DNA of 64,000 nucleotides from NCBI GenBank assembly GCA_034440635.1, contig JAOTON010000975.1, forward strand, positions 1,364,001 to 1,428,000, in the 5' to 3' direction. Every line of letters starts with the position of its first letter. The first letter of the stretch is position 1. This document shows, piece by piece, positions 21,530-31,608 of the stretch. The notes below the pieces were generated by a model. It did no database searches, had not been told where the DNA came from, and saw nothing but the letters and a program-made list of their open reading frames with translations. The position numbers and the translations under genes were made by a program. The stretch comes from Lepas anatifera (lineage: Eukaryota > Arthropoda > Thecostraca > Lepadidae).

Positions 21530-22815
21530 AAAGTGGGTGTGGGAGTGGACTGAAGACAACCCACGACGTCCGCCTCGACTGCCTCGGAGAGATCACAGTC
21601 TCTCTGGACACGATGGGACACGATGGTCAAGGTGTGGAACCGAACATACCGTAAAGCTGTAGATCAACCATGACGTCCGCCTCGACTTCCTCAGGCAATA
21701 ACCGTCTCTCTACAAACGATGTGGACAAGATTGATAAGGTGCGCAACCTGAGCAACTGTGAGCTGAAGGCCAACCATGACGTCCGCCTCGGTGCCTCAGC
21801 ACAATCGCCGTCACTCTGGCTGGCTCCCTGCCTTTGGTGACGGCGGCACCTGCTCACACTATGTGACCTACGCTAGGTCACATAAAACTCGCAACCTTCT
21901 GCTGCCCCCCTTCCAAACCGGAGCCATACGTGTGCCCCGACGAAACCCGGTTCGGAGAGCCAAAGAGCAGGCGGATGTTGGGGGACCCGAGGCACTGCAT
22001 GGAGAACCAATCTACCCAGGGCGAGTGGTCTCGTCGCTGGTACGATCTAGCGTCGCATAAACCCTGCTCTCTGCCCTCTCAGACAACTAGACTCGTATGT
22101 GATGGGTCTCAGCACACTGCAGGCTCTCTCTTCCCCCCTCCCCACCGGCTGGAACGGATTCTCGGCTGGACAGTGGGGGAGTGGACTACCGGCCTGGACT
22201 ACCGGCCTGGGCAAGATGGACAAGGGTGTTTAACCTGACCAGCTCTTAGCTGAAGACCAACCACGGCGGCCGCCGTCTCGACTGCCTCTACACGATCATC
22301 ACCCCACTGGCCAGCTTACTATGAGCCTTTGGTGGTGATGACGTGTTCACCGTATTTCCGGGAGCACCAGTGTGCCGTACTACCGGGATCTGCATGGAGT
22401 GAAACACCACTCACACAGCCGATATTTGGCTGAAGGGCCCATCAGACCCCCGATTCGCCTCTGGAGTGTGGAGGCTGGATGGATGACGGAGTCCCTGAGG
22501 TGCAGTGTAGGTAACCAGCCCGTGCGGAGCGGCTGGCCGTCAGTGCCCTGGTATATCGCTGGCTTAGCCCGGGCCCTTCTCGTCGCCTGATCAGCCAGTG
22601 GGATCCGTGTTTGCTGAATCTCCGCGCGGTGTAGACCCTTCTCGCTCCCTTTCGCCGGCCGTTACGGACATGCTGTTGGACGGACGATGGGGCTCTCAGC
22701 CGATGATTCGCTGAGGTTGGTCAAGGTGTTGAGACTGACCAGCCGTAAACTGGAGACCAACCACGATGTCGAACAAGACTTCCCCAGCACAATCACATTC
22801 TCGCTGACCTGCCCG
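21530..22815. repeat. Diverged repeated modules
   Basis: A module reading approximately GACCAACCAYGACGTCCGCCTC followed by GACTGCCTCAGCACAATC recurs near 21553, 21661, 21766, 22253 and 22754. The spacing is about 105 bp for the first three and about 490-500 bp for the others. The region is GC-rich with no long homologous frame. It could be the decayed 5' end of a retroelement or a satellite-like array. Confidence 0.5.
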
Positions 22816-23508
22816 CTCTGTGCCCTTGGAAGAAATTAACACCCATGGGATATTATGTGAGCTCATTTTGTTCTGCTATGCTCATTTCGTCTCTTGTATT
22901 GCTTTTTTTGCTTTTTGTCACTGCTGTCGTGCAGTTCCACTTAACTCACACTATTATTTGTCCTTTTTGTTTGCTTAATGCGCTTTTAGTGTCATCTCTG
23001 CACTCATTTCGCCTGGTTATGCTCTTCGTCTTATTTTTTTCGCTTTTGGTTGCCTGCTTGATGCTTTGTTTGTGTTTCATTAACTGCCACTATTGTTTGC
23101 TCTTATCCGGCACATTTATGTGATCTGGGGTATTTTCCTTGTTTGTGACTAACTTAACCAACATATGTGGGCCCACAACTTCAAACTAACTTAGAATTAT
23201 AATTTGTTAGTTTGTCATGTTGTTCAGTTTTTTGTCATTTTGTTCTTTTTGTTAAGCGTGTTTTGGATTATCTGGTCACTCACTTTCTTTGTATTGTTTC
23301 TTCTTCTTTGCTTTTCTGTGGTGTTGTTTGTTTTTTGTGTTATTTCTGCTGACCAGCATTGTGATTATTTGTCGGGATCTCATAACATACTCACCGACCT
23401 CACTTTTACGTTACTGTATGACTATTGCTGCCTAGCTCATGTTTCTTATTTACTTTGCTTCACTTCACCTGTCTATATGGAAAATGAAATAAAAATCGAT
23501 TGATTGAT
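22816..23508 (+). other. T-rich stretch ending in AATAAA and GATT repeats
   Basis: The plus strand is strongly T-rich and ends with AATAAA at 23488-23493 followed by CGATTGATTGATGG. An end made of a polyadenylation signal plus a short tandem tail is typical of some LINE 3' regions, so this may be the 3' UTR of a degraded element whose 5' part is the GC-rich stretch before it (inference). Confidence 0.35.
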
Positions 23509-25640
23509 GGTGGAGCTACAGGACATCACTTAATGGAAAGAGGGTGTCTTGCAGATTCTGAAAATATATCATTTCTATAGAAAATATTTCAGGAAAGTGG
23601 ACATCTTATTTAAGGTTGGTTAGCCTGTTCTTGTATCTTCTGAGTATGTCAATGTAACATACTCTGCTTGTCATGCTGTCTTTTCCTTTTTCAGGCTAAC
23701 ACAAAATTTGTGATTTCCCCTTTTGCTGCACACCTATGACTTATATGGGCTAACCTGTCTTGGTGTTTTAAAATATAGTACTGTTTTGACATTGTTTAAA
23801 TGTATTGCTCCCACATCTGTGACTGCATCACTATCATTTTAGGGATCCTGCACTATAGGGCACAGATGCAGGACCTTGGCATTATAAGATTATTTAACAT
23901 ATATGTTCAGAGTCATACCTACCATGAGTGATTTGTTGTCAGTTAGACATCGATGTGGTGATTTGATTTGATGGCACAGCTTTTTGTAAGCAGGGTGATA
24001 TATTGTTTCAGTATTGCTGCTGCAATGGTGATTGCATGTATTCCATGCTGTACTCTTGCCATGATTTTGAATGTTATGATTTTCTATTATGCCTTATCAC
24101 TGTGACTAATTATCACTAAATAATTCGGGTGACTTATGGTACCTTTTATGTTTTGCAAATCGGAGTGGAATACCCATGCTGTTCTGTTGGGTGGTGGGGA
24201 TTTGGTTTGGGCTGGGGATGCCCTAATCCGTTAAATGGGGACAACCTATCAAAATACCTATCCCAATCCATGCAATCCATCCCACGAGTATGAAACAATT
24301 CTGAAATCGAAACATCACCATCCCACCCGGATCATTATGGACACAGAATACACGCGCACTCAATAAATAATGATTATTCACGGATACAACTTCCTTTCCT
24401 GCAACAGGAACCGTGCCTGCAGCAATATATATTAGCAAACATTTTTTGTCGCAGTTGCGGCAGAATAGTAAATAATAGTAAAGGCTTCGGGCACAGCTGA
24501 CTGTAAAACCTGAAATACCACTATAAAAAATTGTATGGAGCTTATACAATGAAATATCACGTGGCTTACACTCAGCTGTTCATTCTAGCCCCGAAGAGCA
24601 CCAAGGCCCTAAAGATAAAAGAGGAAAGAGAGCACTACTTCTTAGCCGCGTCGTTCTGCCGGCAGAATGGATACTAGTAGGTCACACGCATGCGCAACAG
24701 CGGATCATGGCCTACAAGATACCATACTGCGCATGCGTGTTGCATACTATCATGTGTTCTGCACCGTAAAATAACAGGGCTCTGTACGTTTCGTGTAAAA
24801 GTTCCATAATTCACGATAATTTTTTACATGTGTGTTGTTGGGATGATGATGCATGAGTAAGTTGTTTTGTTGAATGTTGATTTCGTTGTTATTGTTTTGT
24901 TATTACTCATCTCTCTTCCAATTTCCTGTTGTGTTCCCTATGTAATCCTCAATTTTTGTCATGTTTCCCATGTGAAAAGTTATCTTTTGCCTGTGTTGTC
25001 TTGCGTGCGTATGCTGCTGTTGATTTCTTCTTTGTTATTGTTATGTAATTATTCATCCATCTTTCCCTTTCCTGTTTTGTTCTCTGTGTATTTCTAAAAT
25101 TTTGAGAGGTTTCAGGTTTTGAGAGTTAAACCAGCTAGTGCAGTGTTTTGTTTCATCATGTAGTGGAATCATCATATTTTCATGGGTGATGGGAACCTTA
25201 TACATTTTCTAGAGATTTTGGAATATGAAATCTTATGCCTGGGAATTTGAAGCAGTGTCAATTGCACCATTTTTGCCACATTTCAAGTTGTTACTGCTTC
25301 AGCTGATACCCCATTGAAACAGCACATTTCTCTTGTCGGACAATATCATTTTTCATACGAATGTCTACCACAACTGCACACAATATAAGCTAAATTTCTT
25401 AAGCTGTTACAAAAAATAATTTCTTTAGCCGTTACATCTGCCCAGGGCGCACACAGATGTGGGTCCCTAGGATGCCCAGGTTCCATAATTCACGTGTAAC
25501 TGAGTCTAAAGAAGTCAAAAGCTGGCATGGGCTAGGTGTGCCCCAGGCAAGGTCAGGGTCACTAATTGGAGACATAGCTAGGTATGGTTATGCCATGTTG
25601 TATTCGACCTAACAAGTAAATATGTAATGTATATATATAC
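23509..25640. other. Intergenic, no gene recognised
   Basis: T-rich DNA without recognisable coding sequence. The only distinct feature is the inverted pair of GCATGCGC words at 24684-24740. Confidence 0.5.
24684..24740. promoter_or_regulatory. Inverted pair of NRF1-like sites
   Basis: ACACGCATGCGCA at 24684-24696 and TGCGCATGCGTGT at 24728-24740 are perfect reverse complements separated by 31 nt. Each is close to the NRF1 consensus YGCGCAYGCGCR. It may be a bidirectional promoter element or simply a cruciform-forming repeat. No adjacent gene is recognised. Confidence 0.35.
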
Positions 25641-26170
25641 TGTTGATGTTGGGTCCTTCTCTGTGAGGAGGACTCGGAAACATCTTTGCCACGAAAAGAT
25701 CTCACGATATATTTTGGTCAAATTTAAAATAAGAAAAAGAGCAAAAAACAAGTGGTAGAAAAAACTGGGCTCTGATGATCGTCTTTTGAAAAAAATTTGT
25801 ATGATGTAAAAAAACAGATTAGATATGAATTAAAACTCAAAATTAGCTTGATTTACAGATTGATTGATTGATTGTTGATTGGATAAAGTTGAACAGGACA
25901 AGGATGTAAGGGAAACAAGACTTGAGGACGAGGAGTGAAAAAGACTTTGAGTACAAACTGAGATTGCATCATTTGGCATTCCTTGTTTTATTCATTTTGA
26001 TGTTCTGCATAAAGTACCTATGATTTTTCTGATAGAAATTATATCTTGTTTTCCCTTTTCTTTGTTCCAGAAAACCGCATTTCATCATCGCTCACCTCTC
26101 CATTCATCATCAGCAAAAATAAATCTCATATTTGCTTGTTACGTCTCCATTCCTGTCGTCATTGACAACA
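25641..26170 (+). repeat. 5' LTR of the BEL/Pao element
   Basis: 530 bp, TG...CA ends. It aligns throughout with 36660-37190 and contains a GATTGATTGATTG stretch. Confidence 0.94.
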
Positions 26171-26306
26171 AAGTCTTAGTTTTCATCTCCATTATTGTCC
26201 TGCTCTGAAGTCTATTGTAAAAAATAGTCCATCCATCCTCGAAAGGAGCTTTCTGTCTTGAGTGAATACGTTCGGTTTATTCTCGCCCAAATAGTAATCT
26301 TCAATC

Positions 26307-27421
26307 ATGCCTTGCGAGCTAAAACTGGTGGGAGCGAGGAAACTGGCCGCCCTCACACATACTCGTAACAGAGCCTCCTTATTGATCGAGAGTGATGGCA
26401 CCAAGGAGCAAATGCTTGATACAAATGTGAAGCTTGATGAAGCTATGGAAGCATTGCACGAGTCCAGCGACGGGTATATCATGTCTCTGTGTAACGCTGA
26501 TGATATATCCACGGCCGAGGCGTATTTGGAAGATGCAGATAAGAATTATCAGGAATCTCTCCGTTGTGTTCGAGATTATTTGGTAGATCTGAGCGGTTAT
26601 CCTGTCGGAAGAGTGGGCGAAGGCGCCGTAGGAAGAGCTGGTCCGTCCTCCTTTGTTGCAAGCCTTCCGCGGCTGTCATTGCCTACGTTCAGCGGCAAAG
26701 TATCTGAGTGGCCTAAATGGTACGCGCTTTTCGAGTCACTGGTGCACAACCAACCGTCCTTGAATACTGAACGCATGATCCACTTGCAGTCGTCTGTGTC
26801 CGGTACTGCGGCGGCAGTGATAGGAGGCATGTTATACGACGGCTTGCTATACAGTGAGGCACTATCGGCGCTTCGTAAGCGCTTTGGCAGACAGGAAGAT
26901 GTAGTCAGTGCCAGTTTAAAACAGCTGCTTTCGTGCGCACCTCCGTCTCACCTCGATCCGAACAGCATAGAGAAATTCCACTCTGCGCTCCACTGCACCG
27001 TGATCGTTCTAACCAAACACGGCTATGTTGGAGACCTTGAGGGTTCCGAAAACTTGCGTCGAGTCGTGAGCAAACTGCCAAGAGAGCTAAAACGGGACTG
27101 GGCAGAATATGTTATGAACATGGAACCAGAGCGCCCAACTCTTGTTGTTCTAGATAGGTGACTGGAGAAACAGGTGCGCACTGCCCTCAATTTTGCTGCG
27201 GTATCAGCCGATGGCAAATCACAGCAGCAAAACAGGCCGCCCATCACCAGGGTTGTTCCCGACCCAGCCAGGTGCACTCTTTTGTCGACGGCAGCGACCT
27301 CTTGCGTCCTCTGCACTGAGCAGCATAACCTATGGGAGTGTGACGTGTTTAAAAACATGTCTCCAGATGAAAGAGCCCAGTGTGTTGCTCAAAACCGCTG
27401 CTGTTTCTCACGCCTGAAATT
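26307..27421 (+). pseudogene. BEL/Pao gag region with in-frame stop
   Basis: The ATG at 26307 opens 284 codons with the layout of Pao-type gag. A coiled N-terminal part is followed by LPRLSLPTFSGKVSEWPKWY and then FRxAVSALRKRFG-like sequence. A TGA at 27159-27161 interrupts the frame, which then continues in phase through CVLCTEQHNLWECDVF (zinc-binding) to the first insertion at 27422. The frame resumes in phase after that insertion. Confidence 0.88.
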
Positions 27422-28332
27422 GATGATGATGATGATGATGATGATGGTTCCGGCCGTTGAATAAGGATATCCATATGGGGGCGCCTCGTTAAAGTCGCCC
27501 CAATCGCCGAACGAAGATTCGGCGATTCCGGTTTGGATGACAGCCGATTTGTGGCGAGGACTCGCGCCGTTGCGCCGTCACCGCCGTCCAGGTCCCACCT
27601 GGCCCCTCTCGGGACCGGAGGTGGCTGTCTTCGGGACCGTTTTTGTGGTGATTGCCCGGGCTGGGATACCCGAATTGCAACCTTGATCACTTTGAGTGAT
27701 CCAAGGCTTAGTCGTTGGCCGTCGGCCCAGTCTTTTCGGTGGTCGGTTTGGTCGACTAAGTAGAGATGCATTCGCGAGTTTGTTGGTCCTGTTTTTATAC
27801 AAGTAACTGGATCTTGTGGATATGAGTTAATTAAGCTATCATTATCTTCTTATAATCTTGTAGCCTGATATTTTCTACATATTGCGGGATAAATAAATTA
27901 CCTCCGCACGGTATGCACGAGGTATGCATAAATACCAATAATAACGTTATCTTTAGAAATCAGCTTCAATGAGGCTTCCTGATGGGGTATTATACAACAT
28001 TTTTGCCAGTGGAGTCTTGCTAAAGACGTCACGTTTTTCTTCCAATGAAAATGGAGGAACTGAGGTCAGTTTTGCTTCAAGTGTCGAGTTTGCCGCACCT
28101 GTTTTAGATTTGTCTCTCAGAAGAATCTTCTTCTCTCCAGTTTTTCTTAGACTTCTTTTTCGCCAGCGGATTCAATGATAGCCGTTATATTTGCAAGATG
28201 AGCAACATGCACGATAAGGTACATTTTGACTGCACTGACATGAGGTAAAAAGCTAAAAAATGGTTTAGAAAATGCAAAAACACGGAGCCTCCTTTTTCCG
28301 GCCGACCAGCTGAAGTCAGCTGGCCGACCCTG
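27422..28332 (-). mobile_element. Non-LTR insertion 1 inside gag
   Basis: 911 bp bounded by identical 11-bp duplications CGCCTGAAATT at 27411-27421 and 28333-28343. Its left edge is (GAT)n on the plus strand, that is, a 3' tail of (ATC)n on the minus strand, so it is a minus-oriented retroposed element. Its 5' edge carries an inverted repeat, CCAGCTGA-CT/AG-TCAGCTGG. It shares an AGGCGCCC motif near the tail with the other two LINE insertions. It has no reverse transcriptase and could be a SINE or a deleted LINE. Confidence 0.85.
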
Positions 28333-28343
28333 CGCCTGAAATT

Positions 28344-28763
28344 CGGCCACAGGGCAGTGCAGTGTCGCTACCGGAAAAGCTGCCCAGGAGCGGGATGCAG
28401 GATGAATCATCATCGGTTTCTTCACGGTATAGTGAGGATTTCGACAAATCCTCCGAATCCGACAGATGGAAGGCAATCTCAGCTGAGGGCTGTAACGAAT
28501 ACGTCACACCGCACGGAAGTTGTTGGTAAAACTACCTTGCTACAGGTGGTCCCCGTGATGGTGGAAGGCGCAAACGGAAAAAATAAGAGAGCCTGTGCCC
28601 TGTTGGGTCCCGGTGCGCAAACGACACTTTGTTCCAAGAAACTAGCTAACGAACTCGGCATCGAAGGAAAGGAGCAACAGCTGCAGTTGCAAACAGTTCA
28701 GGGCTGTGGAGCTTCACAAGCGACGCATAAGGTGTCGCTCAGTCTGAAACCCTACACAGGGGG
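28344..28763 (+). pseudogene. BEL/Pao zinc knuckle and aspartic protease region
   Basis: It starts with CRYRKSCPGAGCRMNHHRFLH, completing the second zinc-binding motif. It continues to a retropepsin-like segment, ACALLGPGAQTTLCSKKLA, where Pao proteases normally have a D(T/S)G-type or LLDxGA active site. Here the residue before GA is P and the expected aspartate is replaced by G (LLGPGAQ), so the copy looks catalytically dead. The frame is cut by the LINE at 28764. Confidence 0.8.
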
Positions 28764-29464
28764 ATCTTTTCCCACATATATCTGGTCACCTTTGCAATGT
28801 ATGGCAACAGGAATGGCAGGAGCAAACAAATAACAAGCTCAGGGTAATAAAACCCAACATTGGTGAGTGGCTGTCCTCTATGCGCTCCCATCGCCGTGAG
28901 GAGGGGGCTCTCTGCCGTTTGCGAACTGGCCATTGTCTGGCCACTCACCGATATCTGCTATGTGGCGAGCCCAGGCCTTATCGTCGGCGATGCGCGGCCC
29001 CCTTGTCGGTGCGGCACGTCCTGGTGTCTTGCCCGGAGTATGATAATCTCAGGCTTTCACATTTCGGTTCACGTCTTCTCACACTGTCCCATCTGGTTGG
29101 CCCGGACTCGGACATGATTGAGAAAGTGCTGGATTATCTAAGAGCGGCCGATTTCGTGATTGTATTTGACCCTGGCTGAGGACTTGTGCTTTGATAGGGA
29201 GTGACAATGTGAATGTGAGTTTTTTTCTTATTTTTCTACGAACTGTGTTGGTTAAGCTTTTTGGAAATCCCCACTCTCTGAGAACTGATTGGACCGATGT
29301 GAACCTTCTTTTAGCTATTTTGTTTACAGACACAACTGACTGCAAGGAATAGGGGTAACAAGGCAGTGTTCAGCGGATGTATATTTTACATTGTGTTTTA
29401 CTGGCAGTGACATGGGCGCTATATGACCTTTAGGGTTGGCGCGCCCTTAAGCCCAAATCATCAT
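28764..29464 (+). mobile_element. 5'-truncated LINE insertion 2
   Basis: Flanked by CACAGGGGG at 28755-28763 and 29465-29473, with one G of length difference. It ends in a short (ATC)n tail. The coding remnant at about 28850-29179 is the extreme C-terminus of a LINE protein, with RLRTGHCLATHRYLL followed by a Cys/His cluster (RRRCAAPLSVRHVLVSCPEY) and a stop. The 3' end contains GGGCGCTATATGACC and GGCGCGCCC, shared in outline with insertion 3. Confidence 0.87.
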
Positions 29465-29473
29465 CACAGGGGG

Positions 29474-30725
29474 GAGATTCATAAACGTGGAAGAAGCATT
29501 CACTGTTCCGGAGCTGAATATTCACGTTCCTTTCGCGGCAAAAAGGAAGGAACAAACCTGGGCCCACCTGTCCGGTCTAACCCTGCCAGACTGCTCTGGA
29601 ATGAAAGTAGAGATACTTTTGGGAGCTAATGTGATAGAAGCTGTCATTCAAGAAGAGATTAGGAGGGGTCGTCTTGGTGAGCCAATCGCGATTAAGACAG
29701 CATTCGGTCGGACCTTAACGGGCACTGTAACCGACCTGGTGACCCAGACAGCTTACCAGGTGATGTTCCTGGCGAAAGACAACGCATACGATGAACTTCG
29801 TTCTGAAATGAAACAATGGTGGGAGACCAAATCTTTTGGTACAAAATATCAAGATGAAGTCAGCTTGTCTGCGGATGATCGCAAAGCCCTGACAAGCGTG
29901 GAAGAAAATACAAAGAAAAGAGAAGACAGAGGACGGTATGAGAGTGGTCTGCTCTGGAAAGACCCTGACGTGTAGCTGCCTGACAACAGTTCTGCGGCTC
30001 TTCAAAGACTGGAAAGCACAGAAAGGTCCCTCCGCCGTAACCCAGAGAGAGCTGAAGAGTATGGAAACGTGCTGATGAGCTACGTCACCAAAGGTCATGC
30101 ACGCAAGCTAACTCCAGAATAGGCCTCAAAGGAAAACCAGAAAACCTGGATCCTTCCGCATCACGGAGTGATGAACACTAACAAAGCCAAAAGAAGATTA
30201 GTCTTCGACGCAGCAGCGACTTACAATGGCGTTTCTCTGAATGACAAACTTTTCACTGGTCCAGACCTCCTTCAGAACTTGCTAGGAATCCTAATCCGAT
30301 TTCGCGAGGTGAGGGTGGTACTAGTCGCCGATGTGGAAGAGATGTTCCACCGTGTTCTCATCAAAGAGAATGACCAGCCAGCCCAGCGTTTCCTTTGGAG
30401 AGATATGAATGCTTCAAGGCCGCCAGATGTGTACCAAATGGGTGTAGCGATTTTTGGAGTTAAGTGCAGCCCAACGATTGCAAACTACGTCCTCCAAAAA
30501 ACGGCTGATGATTATTTGGAGCATCACCCCGACGCCGCAAATGCAGTGGCTACAATCAAAACCGATTTTTACGTGGATGACTGGATCAAGGCCGTGCCAG
30601 ACACCGAATCAGCGATCACTTTGGGGAAAGAAGTAGCTCAGATTCTGAAAAGTGGCGGGTTTGAGCTGAAGAAATGGAGCGCTATCTTGGTTACCAGCAC
30701 CAAACCGCACTATGAACGATTTTGA
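29474..30725 (+). pseudogene. BEL/Pao protease end and reverse transcriptase
   Basis: It resumes the protease frame (LLGANVIEAVI, the conserved late-protease strand) and runs into the polymerase. In-frame TAG codons lie at 29973 and 30120. Polymerase landmarks are PHHGVMN, KRRLVFDAAATYNGVSLND, VLVADVEEMFHRV (catalytic aspartate of motif A) and DFYVDDWIKA (motif C, YVDD). A frameshift near 30700 moves the continuation into the frame used from 30712. Confidence 0.9.
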
Positions 30726-31406
30726 CCTGGACAATCCTGGTTCTGGGACCGTGAAGGCGCCAGGTTGCGTTTGGTCCCCTCTCTCGGACTGCATCGCCAT
30801 CCAATGCTGGCAACCGGATGGTGCGATAACCAAGCATGGAATTTTGAGGTGCACAGCGGCGATATTTGACCCATTAGGGTATGTCAGCCCATTTATTGTC
30901 CGCGCAAAAATACTTCTGCAGCGCCTGTGGTCGATGCAATATGACTGGGATCAGCTACTGGACGGTGAAGAGGCAAAGGCATGGAGGTCTTGGCTGGAAG
31001 AGAGATCCATTATACCCAGCATACAGATACCACGCTGCTATAAATCGGCTTTGAATGGATCGGGGTCAAAAATTGAGCTGCACGTATTTGGGGATTCCAG
31101 TCAGGATGCGTTTGCTGCAGTCGCGTACCTGCGACAAACCTCTCCGAACGGTCGGGCAGTATGCTCTCTGGTCATGTCTCGCACTAGATTGGCACCTCTA
31201 AAACAGATCTCCATTGTAAGGCTGGAGTTGCAAGCTGCGGTCCTCGCTGTTAGACTTGGCCTGACGGTACAACAGGAGATCAGTCTTCCATTGGATTCTG
31301 TTTGCCATTGGACCGACAGCAAAGCTGTTCTGCACTATATCAGGAATGATTCCAAAGATTTCATACATTCGTGGCCAACCGGGTTGCAGAAATCAGAAGT
31401 GTTTCT
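30712..31406 (+). pseudogene. BEL/Pao reverse transcriptase thumb and RNase H
   Basis: The frame continues with FDPLGYVSPFIVRAKILLQ, which joins polymerase and RNase H in this group. RNase H-like sequence follows: LHVFGDSSQDAFAAVAY, SIVRLELQAAVLAVRL and HWTDSKAVLHYI carry the three expected acidic positions. The sequence is interrupted by the inverted duplication and LINE that follow 31417. Confidence 0.9.
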
Positions 31407-31588
31407 ACTGTCAGCAGCACTTCTGATTTCTGCAACCCGGTTGGCCACGAATGTATGAAATCTTTGGAATCATTCCTGATATAGTGCAGAACAGCTTTGC
31501 TGTCGGTCCAATGGCAAACAGAATCCAATGGAAGACTGATCTCCTGTTGTACCGTCAGGCCAAGTCTAACAGCGAGGACCGCAGCTTG
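31231..31588. repeat. Inverted duplication of the RNase H segment
   Basis: Positions 31231-31401 are repeated as reverse complement at 31418-31588. The arms are 171 bp each and encode an identical peptide on opposite strands. The spacer is 16 bp (TTTCTACTGTCAGCAG), and that same 16-mer recurs at 31593-31608 just before the LINE body. Confidence 0.93.
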
Positions 31589-31608
31589 TAACTTTCTACT
31601 GTCAGCAG

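Noticed and set aside
23488..23493. Polyadenylation signal of a host gene
   Set aside because: The preceding T-rich stretch has no coding exon, and the following GATT tail suggests a retroelement end instead.
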